A DNA stretch of 42,214 nucleotides from Pseudolabrys sp. (GCA_019689975.1 JADGGK010000019.1:1-42214), one strand, 5' to 3'. Shown: positions 26,119 through 35,458, counted from the first letter of the stretch. Made by a program: numbers and translations. The notes: generated by a model not told the origin, from the letters alone.

Positions 26119-27348
26119 CTATTCCGCCGCCAGCGGGCGTTCACGGCGTTCCAAGCCGAGCCGCTCCCATACATCGACCAGGGCTTCGGCAAGACGGTCG
26201 ATCAGTGCATCGTCATGATAGGGAGAAGGTGTAATGCGCAACCGCTCCATGCCGCGGGGTACCGTCGGATAGTTGATCGGCTGAATATAGATTCCATGCT
26301 CCGCGAGCAGCAGGTCCGAGGCCTGCTTGCATCTCTCAGGCTCACCCACCAGGACCGGCACGATGTGCGTGCTGCTCGGCATGACCGGAAGGCCAGCGGC
26401 GTTGAGTACCATCTTCACGCGCGCGGCGCGATCCTGGTGACGCTCGCGCTCCCAACTCGACGATTTCAAATGTCGGATAGCGGCGGTGGCGGCCGCGCAG
26501 ACGGCCGGCGGCAGCGCGGTCGTAAAGATAAAGCCAGGCGCATAGGAGCGTACCGCATCCACGATCGCGGCATCCGCCGCGATATAGCCGCCAAGGCAAC
26601 CGAAGGCTTTGGCGAGGGTACCCTCGATCACGTCGACGCGGCCCATTGCGTTGTCGCGCTCGCAGATGCCGCCGCCACGCGGCCCATACATGCCGACCGC
26701 GTGCACTTCGTCCACATAGGTCATCGCGTTGTAATGCTGGGCAAGGTCGCAGATCGCGTGCACGGGAGCGACATCGCCGTCCATCGAATAGAGGCTTTCG
26801 AACACGATGAGCTTCGGCCGCTCGCGTTCGGCGGTCCGCAGAAGTTCTTCGAGGTGGCCGACGTCGTTATGCCGCCAGATCCGCTTCTCGCAACCTGACT
26901 GGCGCACGCCCTCGATCATGGAATTATGGTTGAGCGCATCCGACAGGATGAGGCAGTTCGGCAGCAGCTTGGCGATGGTTTGGATGCCGGTCTGGTTGGA
27001 GACGTAACCCGAAGTGAAGACGAGCGCGGCCGGCTTGCCGTGCAGGTCAGCGAGTTCGCGCTCGAGCTCGACCAGAGGATGGTTGGTGCCGGCGATGTTG
27101 CGGGTGCCGCCCGCACCGGTTCCCATGCGCGCCGCGGTCTCGACCATGGCGCTCACCACCTTCGGATGCTGGGCCATGCCGAGATAGTCGTTGGAACACC
27201 AGATCACGACCTCGCGTGGGCCTTGGGGCGAATGCCAGACCGCATAGGGAAAACGGCCGGCTATGCGCTCGAGATCGGCGAACACCCGGTAGCGGCGTTC
27301 CTGCCGCAGCCGATCGAGGGCCGATACAAAGAAACCCTTGTAATCCAT
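26119..27348 (-). CDS. hemA: 5-aminolevulinate synthase (C4 pathway)
   Basis: PLP enzyme that condenses glycine with succinyl-CoA to 5-aminolevulinate, the first step of heme synthesis in alphaproteobacteria. The 409-aa length fits. Seen: [12 protein letters not shown], the glycine-rich [27 protein letters not shown] with the PLP-binding aspartate, and the PLP lysine Lys247 in [15 protein letters not shown]. Its single copy here supplies heme for the oxidase at the window start, though it is far from it. A weak GGGA precedes the ATG. A palindrome resembling an Irr box lies 39-55 bases upstream, suggesting iron control. Confidence 0.97.
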   Translation of the reverse strand: MDYKGFFVSALDRLRQERRYRVFADLERIAGRFPYAVWHSPQGPREVVIWCSNDYLGMAQHPKVVSAMVETAARMGTGAGGTRNIAGTNHPLVELERELADLHGKPAALVFTSGYVSNQTGIQTIAKLLPNCLILSDALNHNSMIEGVRQSGCEKRIWRHNDVGHLEELLRTAERERPKLIVFESLYSMDGDVAPVHAICDLAQHYNAMTYVDEVHAVGMYGPRGGGICERDNAMGRVDVIEGTLAKAFGCLGGYIAADAAIVDAVRSYAPGFIFTTALPPAVCAAATAAIRHLKSSSWERERHQDRAARVKMVLNAAGLPVMPSSTHIVPVLVGEPERCKQASDLLLAEHGIYIQPINYPTVPRGMERLRITPSPYHDDALIDRLAEALVDVWERLGLERRERPLAAE

Positions 27349-27386
27349 GCTGTTTTCCCGCGGAAGCGGACGAAGCCCCGGCTCTA

Positions 27387-27403
27387 CTTAGAAGAGTTCT
27401 AGG
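27387..27403 (-). promoter_or_regulatory. Putative Irr box (iron control element) of hemA
   Basis: CTTAGAA-GAG-TTCTAGG contains the perfect dyad TAGAA-N3-TTCTA and closely fits the alphaproteobacterial Irr/ICE pattern TTTAGAA-N3-TTCTAAA as I recall it. It is 39-55 bases upstream of the hemA ATG and overlaps a possible promoter (TCGACA, 16 bases, TCTAAG on the minus strand). Irr, the heme-responsive iron regulator, is known to control heme genes in Rhizobiales. The match is by eye. Confidence 0.6.
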
Positions 27404-27674
27404 GCTTTTGTCGAGGCGAGATTCGCCGCAGGGCAAAAGGGCATCGCCGCGATCTGCCCCAATAGGGCCTGGCGCGTAGGGGCAGGACGGGCCGCACCGT
27501 TTTGGGAATGACTCCGTGCCCGGCGGCGTCAGTGCTCCGCTCGCCGCGGAAGGCGGCTTGGAAACATGCTGCATCGCCGGCATGATGGCGTCCGTTGACG
27601 CTCCCGTTTGGGAAGCAGAGGCTGCCGGCGGTCGGCCTTGCCTCCAGCGTTCTTACTCTGCAACAACTGTCCGC

Positions 27675-29372
27675 ATGAGCAGCTCCCGGGCCGGCATCGC
27701 CAACGGGCTTACCGACTACGGCGACCGCGATTTCTCGCTTTATCTGCGCCGTTCCTTCGCGCAGTCGATGGGCTATTCGCGCGCCATGCTGGAAAAGCCG
27801 GTCGTCGGCATCGCCTATACGGCCTCCGGCTTCAACAATTGTCACCGCCATTTTCCGGAACTGCTTGAGGCCGTTAAACGGGGCGTGTTGGCGGCCGGCG
27901 CCCTGCCGCTCGAATTTCCAACCGTTTCGCTCGGCGAGGTCTTTCTCAATCCGACCAGCCTCAAATTCCGCAACCTGATGGCGATGGATACCGAGGAGAT
28001 GATCCGCGCCCAGCCCATGGATGCGGTGGTGTTGATGGGCGGCTGCGACAAGACGGTGCCGGCGCAACTCATGGGTGCGGTATCGGCGGGCCGGCCGGCG
28101 ATCGCCCTGGTGGCAGGACCGATGATGACGGCCCGCCACCGCGGCGAGCGGCTCGGCGCCTGCACCGACTGCCGCCGCTTCTGGGCGCAATACCGCGCCG
28201 GCAAAGTTGACGACAACGAGATCCAAGAGGTCGAGAGCAAGCTTGCCACCACCGCCGGCACCTGCGCGGTGATGGGCACGGCCTCGACCATGGCCTGTCT
28301 CGCCGAGGCCCTGGGCATGACCCTGCCGGGGACGGCGGCGATCCCGGCCGTGCATGCGGACCGGCTGCGGGCGGCTGAGGCAACGGGCGTTGCGGCCGTG
28401 AGGCTCGTCGGCTCCGCGCTGACGCCCGACAAGATCATCAATGCGCGCTCGATCGAGAACGCGCTGCGCGTCCTACTCGCCATCGGCGGCTCGACCAACG
28501 CTGTCATCCATCTGACCGCGATCGCCGGCCGCGCCGGCGTGCCGGTGTCGCTGCAACGCCTCAACGAACTTTCCGACACGACGCCGGTTTTGGTGAACCT
28601 GAAACCGGTTGGCAACGGCTATATGGAGGACTTCTTCGCCGCCGGCGGGCTCGGCGCGGTGCTGCGCGAATTGAAGGATCTCTTGCACCTCGATGTCATG
28701 ACAGTGACCGGCGAGACCCTCGGCGAACGCCTGGCGCAGGATGTCGCCTATGTCGACCGGACGATCATCGCCGCGCGCGAGACGCCCCTCGAACCGCAAG
28801 GCGGACTGATCGCGCTGTTCGGCAATCTCGCGCCCAAGGGGGCAATCCTCAAGCGCTCCGCGGCCGACAGCCGTTTGTTCGAACACGAAGGCCGCGCCGT
28901 GGTGTTCTCTTCGCTCGAGGATTTGGCGGCGCGCATCGACGATCCGGCGCTCGACGTTGCCGCGGACGACATCCTGGTGCTGCAGAATGCGGGCCCGCAT
29001 TCTGCGGTGGCGATGCCGGAGGCGGGTTACCTGCCGATCCCGAAGAAGCTCGCGGCGCGTGGCGTAAAGGATATGGTGCGCGTGTCCGATGCGCGCATGA
29101 GCGGCACTGCGTTCGGCACCGTGGTGCTGCACGTCACGCCCGACGCCGCCTCGGGAGGGCCTCTCGGCTTGGTGCGCAGCGGCGACCGCATCCGCCTTTC
29201 GGTGAAGGAACGGCGCATCGATCTTCTTGTCGACGAAGCGCAATTGCGCCGCCGTGCGGCCGCCGCTGCGGCCGCCCCTGCTCCGCCGGCGCGGGGCTAT
29301 GCAAAACTCTATGCCGAGCAGATCTTGGGAGCCGACGAAGGCTGCGATTTCGCGTTTCTACGTCCGCATTGA
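27675..29372 (+). CDS. IlvD/Edd family dehydratase, sugar-acid type
   Basis: A 565-aa iron-sulfur dehydratase. The three cluster cysteines are present: Cys56 (FNNCHRHFPE), Cys124 (MGGCDKTVPA) and Cys197 (TAGTCAVMGTA), the [2Fe-2S] pattern; their spacing equals that of characterised L-arabinonate dehydratase as I recall it. The catalytic serine lies in ARMSGTAFGTVVLHV. Together these favour an aldonic-acid dehydratase (such as arabinonate or xylonate) over IlvD of branched-chain synthesis, but the substrate is not proven. The frame extends to 27516, yet the added 53 residues have no family similarity, so ATG 27675 is preferred. It is divergent from hemA. Confidence 0.88.
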   Translation: MSSSRAGIANGLTDYGDRDFSLYLRRSFAQSMGYSRAMLEKPVVGIAYTASGFNNCHRHFPELLEAVKRGVLAAGALPLEFPTVSLGEVFLNPTSLKFRNLMAMDTEEMIRAQPMDAVVLMGGCDKTVPAQLMGAVSAGRPAIALVAGPMMTARHRGERLGACTDCRRFWAQYRAGKVDDNEIQEVESKLATTAGTCAVMGTASTMACLAEALGMTLPGTAAIPAVHADRLRAAEATGVAAVRLVGSALTPDKIINARSIENALRVLLAIGGSTNAVIHLTAIAGRAGVPVSLQRLNELSDTTPVLVNLKPVGNGYMEDFFAAGGLGAVLRELKDLLHLDVMTVTGETLGERLAQDVAYVDRTIIAARETPLEPQGGLIALFGNLAPKGAILKRSAADSRLFEHEGRAVVFSSLEDLAARIDDPALDVAADDILVLQNAGPHSAVAMPEAGYLPIPKKLAARGVKDMVRVSDARMSGTAFGTVVLHVTPDAASGGPLGLVRSGDRIRLSVKERRIDLLVDEAQLRRRAAAAAAAPAPPARGYAKLYAEQILGADEGCDFAFLRPH

Positions 29373-29530
29373 TACGCGCACGCCGGCTTCCGCGATCGCG
29401 TTGACGGTTTGGTAGCCTTACCGGGAAATTAACCGTCACCCATAGCGAACTTTAATACCGACCAAATCCTCGACACTTAAGGATAGCGTCAATTCGGAAG
29501 CCGGCGGCACGGTTTGCCGCGAGGATTGGC

Positions 29531-31822
29531 GTGGCAAAGGCGATGGCGGACATCGCGAGCGAAAATAACAGGGTCGCCGGCTGGCGTGCGCTCACCCTTG
29601 CCGGCTTGATCGGCTGTGCGCTCGTGGCCACGCTTCTACTCACGGCTGATGCGCTGCCGCAGGTCCTCGGCGCTTTTGCGGCGGGTGCGCTCGGCGGCGG
29701 CGTGATCGCGGGCATAGTCGCGGTGCTCGTCACGCGGCGTCGCCTCTCCCTGCACAGCCAGCGTCTGGAATGTGCCGTCAACAATATGAACCAGGGCTTG
29801 TGCATGTTCGACGGCAAGGGTCGCTTGGTGGTCTGGAACCGCCGCTATATCGATATGTATGGCATCGACCCGCGACGCATCCGCCATGGCGTGTCGCTGC
29901 ACGAACTCCTGGATGCGCGCGTGGCTGCCGGCACTTTTCCTTTCGACGTCGAGAATTATGCCACCAAGCTCAGGGCCGCGATCGGGCAGGGGAAGGCCTT
30001 CACGCTCAATGTCGAGCAGATCGACGGCCGCACCATCGCCGTGGTCAATCAGCCGATGGCGGATGGCGGCTGGGTGGCGACGCATGAGGACATTACCGAG
30101 CGCACCCGCGCCGAGCGCGCGCTCGAGCAGACGCGGCAATTCCTCGACACGATCATCGAGAACGTTCCGACACCGATCATCGTAAAGGACGCCGCGCTGC
30201 GCTACTGCCTGATCAATCGTGCCGCCGAGCAATATCTCGGTGTCGGCCGAGACGTCATGCTTGGACGGCGTGCGCGCGACGTCCTGCCTGCGGAAACCGC
30301 CGAAGCGATCGAGGCGCAGGACGCCCGGTTGATCGACTCGGGCGACGTTGCGTTTCTCGACGAGCACGCGGTTCTGACGCCCCGCAACGGCATCCGCATC
30401 GTCACCGCGACGCGGTTGACGGTGAAAGACAAAGACGGCAAGCCACAATATCTCATCGTCGTCATCAACGATCTGACGGATCGCAAGCGCAGCGAACAGC
30501 GTATCGCGCATATGGCAAACCACGATCCGCTCACCGATTTGCCCAATCGCGCCGCGTTCAATGAAAGCTTGCGTGCCACCGTTGATCTTGCCGCCGCGGC
30601 CGGGGAAAGCTTTGCGCTCTTGTGTATCGACCTTGATCGATTCAAGTCGGTCAACGACGTATTCGGCCATGCGACCGGCGACGCGTTACTGCGCGAGGTG
30701 GCCTTGCGCATGCAGAGCGTCTGCCAGGGCGCGTTCCTTGCGAGGCTTGGCGGCGATGAGTTTGCCGTCATCACGCCGACCGGCGCTCAGCCCGCGGTCG
30801 CGGAAGCCTTGGCTGAGCGACTGGGCGCGGCGCTCGATGCCGACATAGATATCAACGGTCATATTCTGCGTGCCGACGTGACCATCGGTATCGCGATCTA
30901 TCCGCAGGATGGGGCTGACGCGAGCACGCTTGTATCCAATGCCGACGCCGCGATGTTTCGCGCCAAGACGGAAGCACGCGGTTCGATCCGGTTCTTTGAA
31001 GTTGCCATGGACAAGAAGCTGCGCGACAAACGTGCGCTGCAGCAGGAGCTCCGCCTTGCAGTCGCGCGCAACGAACTCTCGCTGCATTACCAACCGCAGG
31101 CGACGATCGCAGGCGAGATCGTTGGCTTCGAGGCGCTGGCACGCTGGAACCATCCGGTGCGCGGCCCTGTGCCGCCCGGCGTCTTTATTCCGCTTGCCGA
31201 GGAAGCTGGCACGATCACGGCCTTCGGACAATGGATCCTGCGCAGCGCCTGTCGCGAAGCGGCGTCCTGGCCGCGGCCCCTGCACATCGCAATCAATCTC
31301 TCGCCGGTGCAGTTCCTGCGCGACGACCTGCCGAACCTGGTCCACGGCATCCTGCTCGAGACCGGACTTGCGCCGGGTCGGCTCGAATTGGAAGTTACAG
31401 AAAGCGTATTGATCGGCGACTTTACCCGCGCGTTGTCGATTTTGCGCCGGCTGAAAGGGCTCGGCGTACGCATCGCCATGGACGACTTCGGCACGGGTTA
31501 CTCGTCGCTGTCCTATCTGCAGGCTTTTCCGTTTGATAAGATCAAGATCGATCAGACTTTCGTCGTCAACCTCGCGCATAGCGCCCAGTCGGCGACCATC
31601 ATCCGCGCGGTGATCGCGCTCGGCCACGGCCTCGATCTGCCTGTGATGGCCGAGGGTGTCGAGACCGAGGAGCAGCTGCGCTTTCTCGCCGGATGCGGCT
31701 GCGACGGGATCCAGGGATTCTTCGTCGGGCGTCCTCAGCCGATCAACGAATACGCCGAAGCGGTTGGACGCGCCCCGTTCGGCAAGAAGCGCAAGAGGCC
31801 GCACATCGCGATCGCCGGTTGA
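29531..31822 (+). CDS. PAS-PAS-GGDEF-EAL cyclic-di-GMP protein
   Basis: A 763-aa protein with two N-terminal membrane helices (about residues 19-68), two PAS domains (about 78-192, NNMNQGLCMFDGKGRLVVWN; about 200-318), a diguanylate cyclase domain and a phosphodiesterase domain. The cyclase signature is intact (ARLGGDEF, 407-411). The product-inhibition I-site RxxD is absent, replaced by CQGA. The phosphodiesterase residues are all present: Glu534 in FEALARW, INLSPVQF, EVTES, MDDFGTGYSS, KIKID and EGVETEEQ. It may therefore both make and break c-di-GMP. It starts with GTG and GAGG eight bases before; an ATG at 29543 is the alternative. It stands alone between the dehydratase gene and tRNA-Thr. 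Confidence 0.95.
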   Translation: MAKAMADIASENNRVAGWRALTLAGLIGCALVATLLLTADALPQVLGAFAAGALGGGVIAGIVAVLVTRRRLSLHSQRLECAVNNMNQGLCMFDGKGRLVVWNRRYIDMYGIDPRRIRHGVSLHELLDARVAAGTFPFDVENYATKLRAAIGQGKAFTLNVEQIDGRTIAVVNQPMADGGWVATHEDITERTRAERALEQTRQFLDTIIENVPTPIIVKDAALRYCLINRAAEQYLGVGRDVMLGRRARDVLPAETAEAIEAQDARLIDSGDVAFLDEHAVLTPRNGIRIVTATRLTVKDKDGKPQYLIVVINDLTDRKRSEQRIAHMANHDPLTDLPNRAAFNESLRATVDLAAAAGESFALLCIDLDRFKSVNDVFGHATGDALLREVALRMQSVCQGAFLARLGGDEFAVITPTGAQPAVAEALAERLGAALDADIDINGHILRADVTIGIAIYPQDGADASTLVSNADAAMFRAKTEARGSIRFFEVAMDKKLRDKRALQQELRLAVARNELSLHYQPQATIAGEIVGFEALARWNHPVRGPVPPGVFIPLAEEAGTITAFGQWILRSACREAASWPRPLHIAINLSPVQFLRDDLPNLVHGILLETGLAPGRLELEVTESVLIGDFTRALSILRRLKGLGVRIAMDDFGTGYSSLSYLQAFPFDKIKIDQTFVVNLAHSAQSATIIRAVIALGHGLDLPVMAEGVETEEQLRFLAGCGCDGIQGFFVGRPQPINEYAEAVGRAPFGKKRKRPHIAIAG

Positions 31823-31950
31823 GAGGCGCGACCGGCGAATGGCGCAACGACGGCCGCCGAGGTACGCCTCCTGCCACCTGCCAATCCGCGCCCCATCCGA
31901 GCCAAGCCGGCCGCGACCCAATCACAATCGGTCGCTCGTCCACGATGACC

Positions 31951-32025
31951 TGGTGCTGCCGGCGCGGATTGAACGCGCGACCTCCCCCTTACCAAGGGGG
32001 TGCTCTACCACTGAGCTACGGCAGC
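31951..32025 (-). tRNA. tRNA-Thr (GGT anticodon)
   Basis: A complete cloverleaf on the minus strand: acceptor GCTGCCG/CGGCAGC, D arm GCTC-GAGC, anticodon stem CCCCC/GGGGG with loop TTGGTAA (anticodon GGT, reading ACC), a TTCAATC T loop, and an encoded 3' CCA. The length is 75 bases including CCA. It lies between the GGDEF-EAL gene and a small basic-protein gene, on the opposite strand to both. Confidence 0.97.
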
Positions 32026-32144
32026 AAGGAAACGGCCAGTCGACTAACCATCCTCGGACGCGGCGCAAACTGCCACAGGCGCGGGCCGTCAGGCAAGGAC
32101 AAGCCGGTCTTGCCCTCGGGCATCGGCGCCGATACATGCGCGCC

Positions 32145-32342
32145 ATGGTCGAGTTTGACGGGAGCGGACGGAAATCCCCCGAGGCGGCGCAGAAGGCGCG
32201 CCTCGCCGCCGCCCTACGCGAGAACCTCAAGCGGCGCAAGGCGCAGGCGCGCGCCCGGAAGCAGGCGCCCGGCGATCGGATATCGGGGCCTGGTGATCCG
32301 GCGCCGGGAGCCCGGAAAATACGATCCGGTCCCGACGCGTAA
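32145..32342 (+). CDS. Small basic protein upstream of murA
   Basis: A 65-aa protein with a central run LAAALRENLKRRKAQARARK, strongly helical and basic. Short proteins ending their fold with ALRENLKRRKAQ are widespread in Rhizobiales and are often near murA as I recall, though unnamed. ATG 32145 is taken; ATG 32136 is in frame. The C-terminal 25 residues are Gly/Pro/Arg-rich and may be poorly conserved. It lies 70 bases before murA. Role unknown; nucleic-acid binding is possible from charge alone. Confidence 0.6.
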   Translation: MVEFDGSGRKSPEAAQKARLAAALRENLKRRKAQARARKQAPGDRISGPGDPAPGARKIRSGPDA

Positions 32343-32412
32343 CCGCGAACCGTTACGAAAAAGCCTGATTCCTGCTACCTGATGCGCAACACCTGAATAA
32401 GGGGCTGGGTCG

Positions 32413-33702
32413 ATGGATCGGATACGCATCGTCGGCGGCAGACCGCTCAACGGGACGATCCCGATCTCGGGGGCGAAGAACGCCACGCTTCCCTTGATGA
32501 TTGCGAGTCTGCTGACCGAGGACACGCTGATCCTTGACAACGTGCCGCGTCTGGCCGACGTCATCCAGTTGCAGCGCATTCTCGGCAATCACGGCGTCGA
32601 CATCATGATTGCCGGCAAACGCGCCGGCGAAGCGGTGAACAACGGCCGCACCGTTCACATCTCGGCTAAGTCGATCGTCGATACCACCGCGCCTTATGAG
32701 CTCGTCTCCAAGATGCGGGCGAGCTTCTGGGTGATTGCGCCTCTCGTCGCTCGCATGGGCGAGGCGAAAGTGTCGATGCCCGGCGGATGCGCTATCGGCA
32801 CCCGACCGGTCGACCTCCTCCTGATGGCCCTGGAAAGACTTGGTGCGACGATAGAGATCGAAGGTGGCTATGTGATCGCCCGGGCGCCAAGAGGGCTGCG
32901 CGGGGCCGAGATCACTTTTCCCAAGGTCACCGTCGGCGGCACGCACACAGCGATGATGGCGGCTTCGCTGGCGCAAGGCACGACGGTAATCGAAAACGCC
33001 GCGCGCGAGCCCGAGATCGGGGACGTTGCCGACTGCCTCAACAAGATGGGCGCGCGTATCTCGGGTGCCGGCACCTCGCGCATCGTCGTCGAAGGCGTGC
33101 CGCGGCTTCACGGGGCGCGCCATACCGTGCTGCCAGACCGTATCGAAACCGGCACCTATGCGATGGCGGTGGCGATGGCCGGCGGCGATGTGTTGCTGCA
33201 GAACGGGCGGCCGGAATTGTTGCAGGCTGCGCTTGATGTGCTGATCGAGACGGGCGTCAGCGTTACCGTCACCAACGAGGGAATACGCGTCGGACGCAAT
33301 GGCGCAGGGCTTGCGCCGGTCCAAGTGGCTACCGCGCCGTTTCCCGGCTTCCCGACCGACCTGCAGGCGCAGCTGATGGCACTCATGACGCGCGCACGCG
33401 GTGTGTCGCGAATCACGGAGACCATATTTGAGAACCGCTTCATGCATGTGCAGGAGTTGGTGCGTCTCGGTGCCCATATTCATCTCGACGGCGAGACCGC
33501 AACCATCGAGGGGGTTGATCGCCTAAAAGGTGCGCCGGTCATGGCAACGGATTTGCGCGCGTCGGTGTCGCTGGTGATCGCCGCACTGGCCGCCGAGGGC
33601 GAGACCATCGTCAACCGTGTCTATCACCTCGACCGCGGCTTCGAACGATTGGAGGAGAAACTCGCAGCCTGTGGTGCGGCGATCGAACGGATCAGCGGAT
33701 AA
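32413..33702 (+). CDS. murA: UDP-N-acetylglucosamine 1-carboxyvinyltransferase
   Basis: First committed enzyme of peptidoglycan synthesis; transfers enolpyruvate from PEP to UDP-GlcNAc in the cytoplasm. The 429-aa length fits. The N-terminal [17 protein letters not shown] and the catalytic loop [15 protein letters not shown] with Cys126 are intact, so it should be sensitive to fosfomycin-type alkylation like most MurA enzymes. AAGGGG precedes the ATG by eight bases. It heads a block (murA, ModA-like gene, DUF2948) followed by hisD and its partners, an arrangement known in Rhizobiales. Confidence 0.97.
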   Translation: MDRIRIVGGRPLNGTIPISGAKNATLPLMIASLLTEDTLILDNVPRLADVIQLQRILGNHGVDIMIAGKRAGEAVNNGRTVHISAKSIVDTTAPYELVSKMRASFWVIAPLVARMGEAKVSMPGGCAIGTRPVDLLLMALERLGATIEIEGGYVIARAPRGLRGAEITFPKVTVGGTHTAMMAASLAQGTTVIENAAREPEIGDVADCLNKMGARISGAGTSRIVVEGVPRLHGARHTVLPDRIETGTYAMAVAMAGGDVLLQNGRPELLQAALDVLIETGVSVTVTNEGIRVGRNGAGLAPVQVATAPFPGFPTDLQAQLMALMTRARGVSRITETIFENRFMHVQELVRLGAHIHLDGETATIEGVDRLKGAPVMATDLRASVSLVIAALAAEGETIVNRVYHLDRGFERLEEKLAACGAAIERISG

Positions 33703-33704
33703 GG

Positions 33705-33845
33705 ATGCGGATATTGTCACTCCTGCTCCGCGGGTGCATGCTCGGCTTGCCAGGACCCATTTGCCTGGCCGCCTTGGCCGGCGTGAACGAGGCAGCGGCG
33801 GGGCGAACGGGGGGAGAAAAAAGATGCCGTCCGCCAAGGTCATGA
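33705..33845 (+). other. Separate frame encoding a signal peptide for the ModA-like protein
   Basis: A 46-codon frame starts at ATG 33705, overlapped by an AAGG site at 33701-33704, and encodes MRILSLLLRGCMLGLPGPI followed by CLAALAGVNEAAAG, a good secretory signal peptide. It then stops at 33843-33845. The protein that should follow it lies in another frame from 33824. A single-base change near the G6 tract (33809-33814) or A6 tract (33817-33822) would join the two. Confidence 0.6.
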
Positions 33846-34573
33846 GCGCCGGCGCGGTGCAGGCGATGGTCGAGGAGCTCGGCAAGGTATTCGAGCGTCG
33901 AGGCGGTTGGCGGCTCGATCTCCATTTTGGCACCGCCGGCGCCCTGCGCGCGCGTTTTATCGGTGGCGAGCCGGCCGATCTTCTCATTCTGCCGGCGGCA
34001 ATCATCGCGGAGCTTGAAAGGGAAGGCCGCCTTCTGCCCGGCACTGTGCGCGACCTCGGTCGCACCGTCACGGGTGTGGCCATCCGCGAGGGTGCCCCAA
34101 TGCCTGACATTTCGACACCCGAAGCCTTCAAGCAAACGCTGCTCGGCGCGAAGTCTGTGTCCTATACCGACCCGCAGGCCGGCGGTTCGTCAGGAAATTT
34201 TTTCGCGCGCCTGCTCGAGCGGCTCGGTATCGCCGAGGAGGTCAACCGCAAGGCGGTGCTCGGCAAGCGCGGCTACGAGGTCGCTCAGGCCGTCGCCGAC
34301 GGTCGGGCCGAAATCGGTACCACCTTCATCAGCGAGCTCCTTACCGTCAAAGGTGTCCGCGTCGTGGGCCCATTGCCGGGTGCACTGCACAATGTCAACA
34401 CCTATACAGCGGCGATCCCGGTTTCCGCCGCCGCACCGGAGGCCGCGACGGCGTTCGTAAACGCTCTTATCGATCCGGCAAGTCGATCGCGCTGGATCTC
34501 GGCCGGGCTCGAGCCGGCATTCCCCTCGGCGGAGCCGACCACCTTGAACCCGACCCGGCCCTTGCCTAATTAG
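33824..34573 (+). CDS. ModA-like periplasmic substrate-binding protein, signal peptide out of frame
   Basis: Type 2 periplasmic binding protein resembling the ModA/extracellular solute-binding group. It begins KVMSAGAVQAMVEELGKVFE, has FGTAGALRARFIGGEPADLLIL, then VSYTDPQAGGSSGNFF and IGTTFISELLTVKGVRVVGPLPG. Such proteins need export, but ATG 33824 gives a 249-aa product without a signal; the signal is in another frame (33705-33845). ATG 33824 does have its own good site, GGGGGGAG seven bases upstream, so a cytosolic product is possible. No ABC permease or ATPase gene is near, so it is an orphan. It may be a recent frameshift, a sequence error at the homopolymers, or a true start. Confidence 0.75.
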   Translation: MPSAKVMSAGAVQAMVEELGKVFERRGGWRLDLHFGTAGALRARFIGGEPADLLILPAAIIAELEREGRLLPGTVRDLGRTVTGVAIREGAPMPDISTPEAFKQTLLGAKSVSYTDPQAGGSSGNFFARLLERLGIAEEVNRKAVLGKRGYEVAQAVADGRAEIGTTFISELLTVKGVRVVGPLPGALHNVNTYTAAIPVSAAAPEAATAFVNALIDPASRSRWISAGLEPAFPSAEPTTLNPTRPLPN

Positions 34574-34596
34574 GCGCCAAAGAGGGGAGCGCGCCC

Positions 34597-35073
34597 ATGG
34601 ATGATGCGCTGAAATTCATTGTCCTCGACGAGGAGGATCTCGAGGTCGTCTCCGCTCACGTCCAGGATGCCATCGTCAGGGTCGGCGACGTCCATTGGCG
34701 ACCGCAGGAAAAGCGTCTGGTAGTCGGGATCAACCGTTTCGATTGGGAGAGCGCGCAATCTGCCCCGCCGCAATACCGGCGCCGTCGGTCGGTCCTGCGT
34801 TTCGAGCGGGTGTTGGCTTGCAAATGTCGCAACGTGGACCCGGCGGGTCGTGAGGCCGTACTCAATCTGCTGGCCGTCGAATTCAAGGCAACCGATGCCC
34901 CCGCCGGCGTGGTCACGCTTACCTTTTCGGGTGGCGGTACGCTGCGCCTCGATGTTGAATGTCTGGAGGCCGAATTGGCCGATCTCGGCCCGACTTGGAC
35001 GACCAGCTCTTGTCCCATCCATCCGGTGGACGTCTTTCCTTCGGCGGACAAGACTTCCGAAGAACGCGCCTGA
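34597..35073 (+). CDS. DUF2948 family protein
   Basis: A 158-aa cytosolic protein starting MDDALKFIVLDEEDLEVVSAHVQDA, the typical DUF2948 opening, and continuing WRPQEKRLVVGINRFDWE, RRRSVLRFERV and SGGGTLRLDVECLEAELADLG. The family is known from alphaproteobacteria, usually beside murA and hisD, and has no assigned function. It has a clear GAGGGGAG site before the ATG. It follows the ModA-like gene by 23 bases and may be co-transcribed with murA. Confidence 0.88.
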   Translation: MDDALKFIVLDEEDLEVVSAHVQDAIVRVGDVHWRPQEKRLVVGINRFDWESAQSAPPQYRRRRSVLRFERVLACKCRNVDPAGREAVLNLLAVEFKATDAPAGVVTLTFSGGGTLRLDVECLEAELADLGPTWTTSSCPIHPVDVFPSADKTSEERA

Positions 35074-35184
35074 CGAGAAATCCGGCTTGAGGACCTGCGC
35101 CGGGAAGCACTTGTCCCGGTGCCGCTTGATCTTTGGAAATGTTGATGGCCTAGTGTGGCGTGTTGCCAAATTGGGGGGTCTTCC

Positions 35185-35433
35185 ATGCGCAAATTTTTCA
35201 TGACCGCAGCCGCGTTCCTCGCCGGCGCCGCTGCCTTTTCCGCAACTCCGGCCAGGGCCGATGTGGGCTGCGAATGCGTCAAACTCGGACAGCCTTCGGT
35301 CTGCGTGGCCGAGCCGTTCACGTGCACCTTGGGTCGAGGCGGTTTGTGTCTGGCCCCGTGCGTCTACGAGCCACAAAAGGCGGTCAGAAAGCATCATAAA
35401 CGCCATAAACACGCGGCTCGGAAGAAGAAATAA
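35185..35433 (+). CDS. Small secreted cysteine-rich protein with basic tail
   Basis: An 82-aa protein with a signal peptide (MRKFFMTAAAFLAGAAAFSA, cleaved near ARA). About 35 residues holding six cysteines follow (CEC, VCV, FTCTL, LCLAPCV), then a His/Lys/Arg-rich tail (KHHKRHKHAARKKK). Six cysteines suggest a disulfide-bonded fold; the tail could bind anions, nucleic acid or metal. I do not recognise a named family. ATG 35185 follows GGGGGG; the frame extends to 35155 but would spoil the signal. It is isolated, with its own 111-base upstream region and a terminator after it. Confidence 0.75.
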   Translation: MRKFFMTAAAFLAGAAAFSATPARADVGCECVKLGQPSVCVAEPFTCTLGRGGLCLAPCVYEPQKAVRKHHKRHKHAARKKK

Positions 35434-35458
35434 TCGGGCGATCGGCCTTTTCCGATAG

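Noticed and set aside
27516-27674. A 53-residue N-terminal extension of the IlvD/Edd dehydratase
   Set aside because: No family similarity before the ATG at 27675; cysteine spacing and length fit the shorter form.
33817-33823. A programmed -1 frameshift at the A6G tract by the classic A-AAA-AAG slippery heptamer
   Set aside because: In the signal-peptide frame the codons are GAA AAA AGA, so the heptamer is out of register. Indel, read error or transcriptional slippage are better explanations.
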